A stretch of 64,000 bases of DNA from JAFDXJ01 sp039811225 (GTDB lineage: Bacteria > Bacteroidota > Bacteroidia > Chitinophagales > Chitinophagaceae), in contig JBDHYG010000010.1 of assembly GCA_039811225.1 (NCBI GenBank), forward strand, positions 1-64,000, given 5' to 3'. Each line of letters opens with the position of its first letter. Position 1 is the stretch's first letter. Made by a program: the position numbers and the translations under genes. The notes below the pieces were generated by a model, which was not told the DNA's origin, did no database searches, and saw only the letters and a program-made list of their open reading frames with translations. Positions 7,696 to 14,915 of the stretch are shown one piece after another.

Positions 7696-8697
7696 TCAGG
7701 CTTTTTTCTTTTCGCGAACAAATGACTGGTTCATAAATTTTAATAAACGGATTTCCTTTTCATGCAGGAAACGCCATTTCCCCCGTGCCACATTTTTCTT
7801 GGTCAGGTTGGCAAACATCACGCGGTCGAGGTTTTTCACGCGGTAGCCCAATTGTTCAAAAATGCGGCGCACTATACGGTTACGGCCACTATGGATTTCA
7901 ATACCCACGATTGCTTTATTGGCTGCATCGGGATAGCCGAGTGCATCTGTCTGCACCGGGCCGTCTTCGAGCCGGATGCCTTTTAAAATTTGATCAAAAT
8001 CTTTTTTCGCCAGGGGCTTGTCTAATGTTACTTCATAAATTTTTTTGATCTCAAATGAAGGGTGTGTCAGCTTTTGTGCCAGGTCGCCATCATTGGTCAG
8101 CAGTAATACACCGGTGGTGTTCCTGTCGAGCCGGCCCACGGGGAAAAGCCGTTCACCGGTATTTAATTGCACCAGGTCAAAGACCGTTTTGCGGTGTTGC
8201 GGGTCATGGGCGGTAGTGATGGTGTCTTTGGGTTTATTCAGTAAAATATATACCGTGTTTTGCTGGATGAAAATTCGTTTGCCCCGGTACTTGATAGTAT
8301 CTTTTGTGATGACTTTAAAACCCGGTTCTGTTACCACCTTTCCATTCACGGTTACCAGGGATTCTTTGATCAGGGCTGCTGCTTCCCGGCGGCCACAAAT
8401 TCCGGCATGTGCGAGGAATTTATTTAAAGGCATGGGCTCCGTTTGTTCAGCTGGTTGGTTTGCAGTAGTGGCTGTTGGCTTTTGTAGTGGTGTACTATTT
8501 TTCGCAGCTATATTTTTTTTAGGGTAGCGCTTATCCGCAGCATATGCTTTTTCCGCCATTTCTTTTTTCTTCAATGCATAAGCTTCCCGGGCCGCTGCCT
8601 TGGTTTTTCTTTTTTCCTGGCGAATAGCTTCCTTTTTTTTCGCCCCGCTCAGCGGTTTGGAAATAAATTTTTCGAATGCATGTTTGCTCATAAACAA
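7696..8697 (-). CDS. RsuA/RluB-family pseudouridine synthase with basic N-terminal extension
   Basis: Residues 1-88 form a Lys/Ala-rich, low-complexity extension. An S4 RNA-binding domain follows (about 90-135, MPLNKFLAHAGICGRREA) and then the RsuA/RluB catalytic domain with GRLDRNTTGVLLLTNDG; the catalytic Asp is at 191. RluB modifies 23S rRNA near the peptidyl transferase centre and RsuA modifies 16S; I cannot separate them with certainty, but RluB/RluE-like features and partnership with rlmN favour 23S rRNA. Met89 is an alternative start that would remove the whole extension. Middle gene of the rlmN operon. Confidence 0.92.
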   Translation of the reverse strand: MFMSKHAFEKFISKPLSGAKKKEAIRQEKRKTKAAAREAYALKKKEMAEKAYAADKRYPKKNIAAKNSTPLQKPTATTANQPAEQTEPMPLNKFLAHAGICGRREAAALIKESLVTVNGKVVTEPGFKVITKDTIKYRGKRIFIQQNTVYILLNKPKDTITTAHDPQHRKTVFDLVQLNTGERLFPVGRLDRNTTGVLLLTNDGDLAQKLTHPSFEIKKIYEVTLDKPLAKKDFDQILKGIRLEDGPVQTDALGYPDAANKAIVGIEIHSGRNRIVRRIFEQLGYRVKNLDRVMFANLTKKNVARGKWRFLHEKEIRLLKFMNQSFVREKKKA

Positions 8698-8714
8698 AAT
8701 TTGCTTGTGGTGGC

Positions 8715-9767
8715 TTAGTGTTGCCGTTGTTTTTTGATGACCAACTGGCCACAGGCGGCATCAATATCTTTCCCGCGGCTACGGCGCAGGCGGGCATTTA
8801 CCCGGTGGCGTTCGAGGTATTCCATAAAAGCCTGGATAGCGTTTTCCTCCGGTTTCCGGAACGTACTTCCTTCAATCGGGTTGTATTCAATGATATTCAC
8901 CAGGTCGGCCGGAACCCGCCGATAAAGTTTGATCAGTTCATCAGCATCCTGGAGGGAGTCATTAAAGTTCCGGAACAGGATATATTCAAATGTGATTTCA
9001 TTGCCCGTTTTTTTATAAAAATAATTTAAGGCATCTACAAGGGAAGCGATCTCATTGGTATCATTGATGGGCATCAGGGCGCTCCGTTTTTTATCATTGG
9101 CGGCATGCAGGGACAGCGCCAGTTTGAACCGCACCTGGTCATCCCCTAATTGCCGGATCTGTTTGGCAATGCCTGCCGTGGAAACCGTGATGCGGCGCGG
9201 GCTCATAAAGAGGCCGTCTTCGGCGGTGATGCGTTCTACTGCTTTCAGCACATTGCGGTAATTCAACAACGGTTCCCCCATACCCATGAACACTATATTG
9301 GATAATTTTTTTTCAAAATGTTTTTCACTTTCCGCATTCATCAGGGTGACCTGGTCCACGATTTCATCAAACAATAAATTTCGTTTGCGCCCCATGGTGC
9401 CCGTTGCACAAAATTTACAACTGAGGCTGCAGCCGATCTGTGATGAAATGCAGGCGGTCTTGCGATCTTCCGTGGGAATGATCACACCTTCTATGAGATG
9501 GTGATCAAAGGTTTCAAAAGTATATTTCAATGTGCCATCTGTGGATGCCTGGGCATCCCGCAGGGATAGGGCCGGGAAAGAAAATGCCGCTTTCAGTTGT
9601 TCCCGGAAAGCCTTACTGATATTGGTCATATCATCAAAACCCCGTGCATGTTTTTGCCAGATCCATTCATATACCTGGCGTGCCCGGAATTTTTTTTCAC
9701 CGGCACTGAGCACCCAGCTTTCAATATCGGCATACGCCAGGTGGCGGATGTTGGGCAATGCATTCAT
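8715..9767 (-). CDS. rlmN: 23S rRNA (A2503-C2)/tRNA (A37-C2) methyltransferase RlmN
   Basis: The 350-residue radical-SAM enzyme has the cluster motif CSLSCKFC (C113, C117, C120) and the second conserved cysteine near the C-terminus (C339 in DIDAACGQL) that forms the covalent methyl-transfer intermediate. GMGEPLLNY is the SAM-binding GEP-type motif. It methylates adenosine 2503 of 23S rRNA and A37 of some tRNAs. It is first in the operon with the two pseudouridine synthases. A perfect TATCTTTG lies 4 bp before the ATG, suggesting a leaderless or nearly leaderless transcript. Confidence 0.97.
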   Translation of the reverse strand: MNALPNIRHLAYADIESWVLSAGEKKFRARQVYEWIWQKHARGFDDMTNISKAFREQLKAAFSFPALSLRDAQASTDGTLKYTFETFDHHLIEGVIIPTEDRKTACISSQIGCSLSCKFCATGTMGRKRNLLFDEIVDQVTLMNAESEKHFEKKLSNIVFMGMGEPLLNYRNVLKAVERITAEDGLFMSPRRITVSTAGIAKQIRQLGDDQVRFKLALSLHAANDKKRSALMPINDTNEIASLVDALNYFYKKTGNEITFEYILFRNFNDSLQDADELIKLYRRVPADLVNIIEYNPIEGSTFRKPEENAIQAFMEYLERHRVNARLRRSRGKDIDAACGQLVIKKQRQH

Positions 9768-9771
9768 CGCG

Positions 9772-9779
9772 CAAAGATA
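9772..9779 (-). promoter_or_regulatory. -7 promoter element of the rlmN operon
   Basis: Minus-strand TATCTTTG matches TAnnTTTG and ends 4 bp before the rlmN start codon, so transcription should begin at or very near the ATG. Confidence 0.6.
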
Positions 9780-10018
9780 AGCCCGGCATATGGGAAAATG
9801 GATGATGGTAAAATAAAAGACGTTTTACATGATCTGGAAAAAATAAATCGTTCGCTTTCGGCTGATCTGTTGCAAAAAAAGAAAACTGGTTTACACAGCA
9901 AGGAAACTTTGTTGTTACCGGTTTTGCATTTCGATGAATGGGAAAAAGGCAAACAGAAATTTTTGTACCCATCCAATGCGTACGAATCTTTACGAATGTT
10001 TGACAATTGCAGCCTTAC
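9780..10018. other. Intergenic region between divergent rlmN and ndh, no convincing gene
   Basis: With ndh starting at 10090, the gap between the two divergent start codons is 322 bp. Short open frames exist on both strands (for example a plus-strand frame through 9798-10073), but none has a start supported by a promoter or a recognisable product. The only support I see for function is the two promoters at its ends. Confidence 0.5.
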
Positions 10019-10044
10019 TTGTCCGCTTACGTGTTTTACCTTTG
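10019..10044 (+). promoter_or_regulatory. Promoter of ndh
   Basis: TTG at 10019-10021 and a perfect TACCTTTG at 10037-10044, 15 bp apart (shorter than usual). The predicted start of transcription, near 10050, lies within the longest open frame from 9934 and supports the start at 10090. Confidence 0.5.
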
Positions 10045-10089
10045 CGGCGATTGCCGGCCCGGGAGTTTTTTGAATCGTTAAATGTCGAA

Positions 10090-11370
10090 ATGATGAAAGG
10101 AAAAATCAATGTAGTCATTGCCGGCGGGGGATTTGCCGGTGTGAACCTGGTCAAAAAATTAAGCCGCCACAAAGAGTTTGAGATTACCCTGGTAGATCAG
10201 AATAATTATCATTTTTTCCCACCGCTTTTATACCAGGTAGCTACCGCATTTATTGAGCCATCGAATATCAGTTACCCTTTCCGGCGTATGTTTCAGCAAA
10301 AGGAAAATATTCGTTTTCACCTCGGGAAAGTGTTGCGTGTTTTTCCAAAAGAAAATTATATCGTAACCAGTACCGGCAATATCGGGTACGATTACCTGAT
10401 CCTGGCAATGGGGGCAAGAACCAATTATTTCGGCATGCAGGATGTGGAAAAAAATGCCCTGCCCATGAAGACCATCAATGATGCCATTCACCTGCGCAAC
10501 CATATTTTGTTAAGCCTGGAAAAAGCTACGGAAGCGGCGTCCGCAGAAGAAAAGCGAAAATACTTAACGGCCGTCATTGCCGGTGGCGGGCCGACCGGTG
10601 TGGAAATTGCGGGCATGCTGGCCGAAATGCGGCAGAACATTGTATCCAAAGAATACCCGGAATTTCAAAAGAAAGATATCAGCATCCACCTCATCGATGC
10701 AGGCCCGGAACTCCTGGGGCCGATGAGTGAAAAAGCAAGGGAAGAAGCCAAAAAGGTATTGAGCAATTGGGGCGTGGATATCCGCCTGAATGTGGCGGTA
10801 AAAAGTTATGATAGAGATATCGTTACCCTCAGTGATGGCAGCACATTGCAAACAGCTTCCCTCATCTGGGCTTCCGGGGTAACCGGCCAGCCTTTGCCCG
10901 GCCTGCCTGATGGAACTACCGGCCGCGGCAACCGCATCCTGGTTGATGCATTTAACCAGGTGAAGGATACCGAAAATATCTTTGCTATTGGTGATGGTTG
11001 CCTGCAACTGACGGATGAAAAATATCCCGGCGGCCACCCGCAACTCGCACAGGTGGCTATTCAGCAGGGTGTATTACTTGCTGAAAACCTGCAACGCTCA
11101 ACTGCCGGTAAAACGCGGAAACCCTTTGCCTATCATGATAAAGGCAGCATGGCCATCATTTCCAAGTACAAAGCCGTGGCTGATTTACCGCGCTTTTTTT
11201 TCAAAGGCTTTTTTGCCTGGCTGGTCTGGTTGTTCATTCATATCCTGCCTATTGCCGGTTTCCGCAATAAAGTAAAACTTGCCTTCAGTTGGTTCTGGTC
11301 TTTCATTACCAATGACCCTACGTTGCGGCTTATCATCCGCCCGGCCCCGGATGATGATGCCGTCAATTAA
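10090..11370 (+). CDS. ndh: Type II NADH:quinone oxidoreductase (non-proton-pumping)
   Basis: The product, 426 residues from the ATG at 10090 (or 10093), begins with the FAD-binding Rossmann motif VVIAGGGFAGVNLVKKL. The second, NADH-binding fold is AVIAGGGPTGVEIAGMLAEM, and a third block GDGCLQL...GGHPQLAQVAIQQG contacts FAD. A C-terminal hydrophobic/amphipathic stretch (FFFKGFFAWLVWLFIHILPI) anchors it to the inner face of the membrane. It passes electrons from NADH to quinone. The open frame extends upstream to 9934, but those residues are basic and unconserved and precede the likely transcription start. Single gene. Confidence 0.94.
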   Translation: MMKGKINVVIAGGGFAGVNLVKKLSRHKEFEITLVDQNNYHFFPPLLYQVATAFIEPSNISYPFRRMFQQKENIRFHLGKVLRVFPKENYIVTSTGNIGYDYLILAMGARTNYFGMQDVEKNALPMKTINDAIHLRNHILLSLEKATEAASAEEKRKYLTAVIAGGGPTGVEIAGMLAEMRQNIVSKEYPEFQKKDISIHLIDAGPELLGPMSEKAREEAKKVLSNWGVDIRLNVAVKSYDRDIVTLSDGSTLQTASLIWASGVTGQPLPGLPDGTTGRGNRILVDAFNQVKDTENIFAIGDGCLQLTDEKYPGGHPQLAQVAIQQGVLLAENLQRSTAGKTRKPFAYHDKGSMAIISKYKAVADLPRFFFKGFFAWLVWLFIHILPIAGFRNKVKLAFSWFWSFITNDPTLRLIIRPAPDDDAVN

Positions 11371-11478
11371 GCAATCCAATTCCCGGTATTTTTCCCTTTC
11401 CGGTTTTGAATTTTTTCAGGCAGCTTCCCTTTGCTCTCAATGGAATCTGCCAGAAATATTCTTTGCTAAAAGCAAAAT

Positions 11479-11508
11479 TTGTTTATTTCTTTCTTTTCCC
11501 TATCTTTA
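11479..11508 (+). promoter_or_regulatory. Promoter of the Gly-rich repeat protein operon
   Basis: TTG at 11479-11481 and TATCTTTA at 11501-11508 are separated by 19 bp, a near-consensus Bacteroidota promoter. It gives a leader of about 100 nt before the ATG at 11612. Confidence 0.6.
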
Positions 11509-11611
11509 AAAATTCGTTAGCATAAAAACATTTTTTTTATTTAAAACTTTTTACGCCCCCGACCAACCTAGCTCGCTTCATCCAGCATTTTTCATTCATA
11601 TAAACCCTATT

Positions 11612-14173
11612 ATGATGACAGCACATGTATTTTCCCGGATATATAAAAACAGGCGCCGGGCGCTGGTTTGCGCGGCCTTGTTCCTGGCCGGCACCTGGTA
11701 TGGCAACCAGGCCACTGCGCAAATGAAAGTAGGCAACAACCCCACTACCATTGATGCCAGCTCCATGCTTGAAGTGGAAGCTACCAACCAGGGAATTTTA
11801 TTACCCCGGATTTCCATCGGTAATATAGTTACCTGGGGACTGGCCGGCGCGACGCCCGTGAATGGGATGTTTGTGTATAACACCAATGCCGCCACCACCG
11901 GTGGCTCGGGTATCGGTATTTATTACTGGGCCAATGCCAAATGGAACTATGTACAAAACGGGCCCAATGTAGCCTGGCTCTTAACCGGGAATGCAGGTAC
12001 CGCACCGGGTACCTATGCCGCACCGGGTACAAATTTCCTCGGCACCACCGATAATGTGGATTTTGCCCTGCGCACGGCTAATGCTGAACGCCTGCGTATT
12101 GGCGCCACCGGCCAGGTGGGCATTAACCAGAATTTTTCCACCACCCAGCAGTTGGCCGTATCTACCGCAGTGGCAGCCAATACAGCCATACTCGGGCAAA
12201 ACACCACGGCTTCCGGAACAGGTGGCAATGGAATAGGCGTGGAAGGCATTAGCGCCCAGGCCTATAATAGCGGGACAGGTACCAATGGTTATGGTGTAGC
12301 TGCATTAAACAGGCATACAAGTGGTACCGGCTTTTATGCCGGCGGCAATAACGTAGGGCTGAATTATAATTTTTTAGTAAATGGCAGTGGGGCGGCTTTT
12401 GTAGGCACCAATGCCGGGGCATTTGGTTATTCGGAAGGGAGTAGTGGTTTTGGCCTTTATGGGAATAATATCGGCGCTACCGGTTTTGGGGTCATTGGGG
12501 AAAGTGATGGTGCCTATGGCATAGGTGTGTATGGCTTAAATGATAATACTACCGCCTTTCAAATGGGTGTTTATGGAGAATATAATACAGGTGGCTTTGG
12601 CACGGGTGTAATAGGTATAGGTTACAATGGGTTGATACCCGGCTCAGGCAGCACAATTGATGTGGGGGTATTTGGCAGTGCAAATGATTATGGGGTTTAT
12701 GGGTATAGTAATAATGATGGTATTGGTGTGTATGGATATGATTCGAATGATGGCAATGGTGTAGAAGGTGTAAATGCAAATGCAGGTATAGGAGTGGTGG
12801 GCGTTAATGATGGTACGGGGAGAGCCATCTATGGCGAAAATACCGGGACAGGGGATGGTATCGTAGGTGAAGTAGGGGGAGCTGCCAATGCGTTTGCCGT
12901 TTGGGGTATAAACAATCATACTTCAGGTACAGGTGTTGTAGGCGTTGGAAATAACCTGGCGGCTTCCAGTTATCTTACAAATGGAAGTGGTGGCGCTTTT
13001 ACCGGGAGCAGCACAGGTGCTGTTGGGTTTATACCAACTGCTGCAAATGGCGGCACAATTGGTACTTCCTATTCAACCGGTAGTTATGGTTTGTTTGGCC
13101 GGGCCAGTTATTATCGGACAGCAAATAATAATAATGATGTTTACCAGTTTGGCGTGTATGGTGAAAAACAAACAAGGGTTAATACATCGGGCTATGCTTT
13201 TGACAAACGTTCCGGCGGTGTACTTGGTACCCTCTTTGATGTAAGCAACTCTACTATTCCTGCCTGGGGTAGTTTAGGGTACAAACTATCTGGGAATAAT
13301 ACTTTGGTTTATGGAGTTTATGGTTCTGCTGCGTATGTAAGTGGCCCTGGCTTTACTTCCCAGGAACCTTCCGGTTTTGGTATGGGAATTTATGGGGGTC
13401 TTATGGGTGGTTGGGTCCGTGGTGAAGTATATGGGATGAATATAAAAGGTAAACGCTATGGCTTGTATGTAGATGGCTACAGCTATAGCAATAAACCCGC
13501 CGTGCAATTAATTGATAATGGTACAGCCCAACGCACTGTGGCGTATTCGGTATCTTCTCTTTCCGCAGATGTGTATGCACATGGGAAAGGCCAGCTACTA
13601 AATGGTAAAGCACAAATCAATTTTGATAACGCCTTTCAGCAAATCATTGATGCCAATGATTTGGTCATTACGGTTACACCGGTTGGTGAATGTAATGGCA
13701 TCCACTTAGTGGCCACCGATGGAAAAGGATTTTCCGTGCAGGAAAATAAAAATGCCGACCAGTCATTGGGTAGCTCCAATACGGCCTTTACCTGGATTGC
13801 CATTGCCAAAAGAAAAGATGTGCAATCATCGGATATTGCTCAAGAAATTTTATCCCGGGATTATGATAAAAATATGAATGACGTTATGTTCAATGAAAAT
13901 GACCTGGCACATAATGCCGGTGGCATGGAATTGAAAAACGGGCAACTCCTATTTTACCCGGCTGAAAAAAATACAGACCCGGGAGCAGGCAAGGAAAATT
14001 TCCGGCAAATGGCAACAAAAAAACTGGATAGCCTCGGCCGTATAACCAACCTGAAAAATAATAAAGATAAAATGATACCGGTGAAGCCAAAAGCATTACC
14101 CGATACCCTAAAAACCAAATTAGAAGCGGAAGCAAAAGAAGAAAAAGCGCCGGTTAACAAAAGAAAAAATTAA
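11612..14173 (+). CDS. Large exported Gly/Asn-rich repeat protein (tail-fibre-like)
   Basis: 853 residues. A signal peptide (ending ...NQATAQ, about residue 36) is followed by a short segment GNNPTTIDASSMLEVEATNQ and GILLPRI, a head motif common in Bacteroidota proteins resembling phage tail fibres. Residues ~190-480 consist of many degenerate repeats of the form GxGVYGxN, spaced 10-15 residues, which suggests a repetitive beta-solenoid or trimeric beta-helix. About 40 residues starting at 234 recur at 435. The C-terminus is Lys/Ala/Glu-rich and lacks a T9SS domain. First gene of a three-gene operon (9 bp to the next). Role in adhesion or surface structure is inference. Confidence 0.85.
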   Translation: MMTAHVFSRIYKNRRRALVCAALFLAGTWYGNQATAQMKVGNNPTTIDASSMLEVEATNQGILLPRISIGNIVTWGLAGATPVNGMFVYNTNAATTGGSGIGIYYWANAKWNYVQNGPNVAWLLTGNAGTAPGTYAAPGTNFLGTTDNVDFALRTANAERLRIGATGQVGINQNFSTTQQLAVSTAVAANTAILGQNTTASGTGGNGIGVEGISAQAYNSGTGTNGYGVAALNRHTSGTGFYAGGNNVGLNYNFLVNGSGAAFVGTNAGAFGYSEGSSGFGLYGNNIGATGFGVIGESDGAYGIGVYGLNDNTTAFQMGVYGEYNTGGFGTGVIGIGYNGLIPGSGSTIDVGVFGSANDYGVYGYSNNDGIGVYGYDSNDGNGVEGVNANAGIGVVGVNDGTGRAIYGENTGTGDGIVGEVGGAANAFAVWGINNHTSGTGVVGVGNNLAASSYLTNGSGGAFTGSSTGAVGFIPTAANGGTIGTSYSTGSYGLFGRASYYRTANNNNDVYQFGVYGEKQTRVNTSGYAFDKRSGGVLGTLFDVSNSTIPAWGSLGYKLSGNNTLVYGVYGSAAYVSGPGFTSQEPSGFGMGIYGGLMGGWVRGEVYGMNIKGKRYGLYVDGYSYSNKPAVQLIDNGTAQRTVAYSVSSLSADVYAHGKGQLLNGKAQINFDNAFQQIIDANDLVITVTPVGECNGIHLVATDGKGFSVQENKNADQSLGSSNTAFTWIAIAKRKDVQSSDIAQEILSRDYDKNMNDVMFNENDLAHNAGGMELKNGQLLFYPAEKNTDPGAGKENFRQMATKKLDSLGRITNLKNNKDKMIPVKPKALPDTLKTKLEAEAKEEKAPVNKRKN
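12311..12430 (+). repeat. Internal duplication, copy 1 (residues 234-273 of the repeat protein)
   Basis: Encodes a block starting RHTSGTGFYAGGNN and containing LVNGSGAAF; it resembles residues 435-473, encoded at 12914-13030 (NHTSGTGVVGVGNN ... LTNGSGGAF). Confidence 0.8.
12914..13030 (+). repeat. Internal duplication, copy 2 (residues 435-473 of the repeat protein)
   Basis: Second copy of the HTSGTG...NGSG-AF block, about 600 bp after the first and clearly diverged at DNA level, so the duplication is old. Confidence 0.8.
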
Positions 14174-14182
14174 GCAGGTAAC

Positions 14183-14905
14183 ATGAAAAACTTTGGATTT
14201 GTTTTTTTGATTTCAGGTATGCTCGTCGCCGGTATCCCGGCTAAGGCGCAACAATCGGCATCCCCGGAAGCCGTGCAATTGCGCGTGTACAACAATGCTC
14301 TTTCCCTGCAGGATCTCGGTACGGCCGTACAGGCCCTGCATTACTTAATAGCGGCAGATTCCGTGAAGTATGGAAAATATGCCGATACGCTGGCTATTTT
14401 ATACACGCAACTCGGCGCTTACCAACCGGCTTATGTTTTAGCCAGTCGTTTGCTGGAGCAAAAAGGCTATTCTGAATGGCGCATGCAGGTGAAAGCCGTC
14501 TCGGCTAAAAACTTAAATGCCCCGATAGATGCGATCAATGCCTACAGCGAGTTGTTTAACAAGACCAATAAACCCGTGTATGGTATGGAGCTCTTGCAAT
14601 TGGAATATGCCATTCGCCGCCTTGGTGAAGCAGTGGGTACGGGTAATAAACTCTTGCAGGTGCTACCCGCTAATGACAGCACCAAAGTACGCATGGCCCG
14701 GCTGAACCAGAATGCCATGCAATGGGTACCCATGCGGGCATCGATCCACAATATTTTAGGTTTATCCTATTTGGATTTGCAGGATAAGACAAATGCGGTT
14801 TTACAATTTGAAGCAGCATTGAAAGAAGACCCGGAATTTGACCAGGCAAAAAATAATTTAAATGTGGCCAAATCGGTAAGCGCCGGTACGGACACCAAGC
14901 CCTAA
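14183..14905 (+). CDS. Exported TPR-repeat protein
   Basis: 240 residues with a signal peptide ending at ...PAKAQQ (about residue 22). The mature part is all-helical with tetratricopeptide-type spacing: AVQALHYLIAADSVKYGKYADTL-like units near 45-110, and a clear final TPR at about 190-225 (ILGLSYLDLQDKTNAVLQFE then AALKEDPEFDQAKNNL). TPRs bind other proteins, so it probably assists assembly or anchoring of the repeat protein encoded 9 bp upstream or the T9SS protein encoded 10 bp downstream; this is inference from the operon. Localised in the periplasm. Confidence 0.85.
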   Translation: MKNFGFVFLISGMLVAGIPAKAQQSASPEAVQLRVYNNALSLQDLGTAVQALHYLIAADSVKYGKYADTLAILYTQLGAYQPAYVLASRLLEQKGYSEWRMQVKAVSAKNLNAPIDAINAYSELFNKTNKPVYGMELLQLEYAIRRLGEAVGTGNKLLQVLPANDSTKVRMARLNQNAMQWVPMRASIHNILGLSYLDLQDKTNAVLQFEAALKEDPEFDQAKNNLNVAKSVSAGTDTKP

Positions 14906-14915
14906 ATTTTTTTGT

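Noticed and set aside
9597..10073. 158-aa plus-strand frame across the rlmN start and the rlmN-ndh gap
   Set aside because: Its first half is antisense to rlmN and no start codon is supported; the part after 9798 looks somewhat protein-like but matches nothing I know.
9934..10089. Upstream extension of ndh
   Set aside because: The extra residues precede the conserved FAD motif, and a promoter element (10037-10044) lies inside them.
12200..13100. Repeats at 12.2-13.1 kb as a possible CRISPR array
   Set aside because: Units are degenerate, in coding frame and encode GxGVYG repeats; there are no identical repeats with unique spacers.
12549..13613. His/Tyr-rich antisense frames inside the Gly-rich repeat gene
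   Set aside because: Repetitive GGT/TAT/AAT codons read in reverse give His- and Tyr-rich junk; no independent support.
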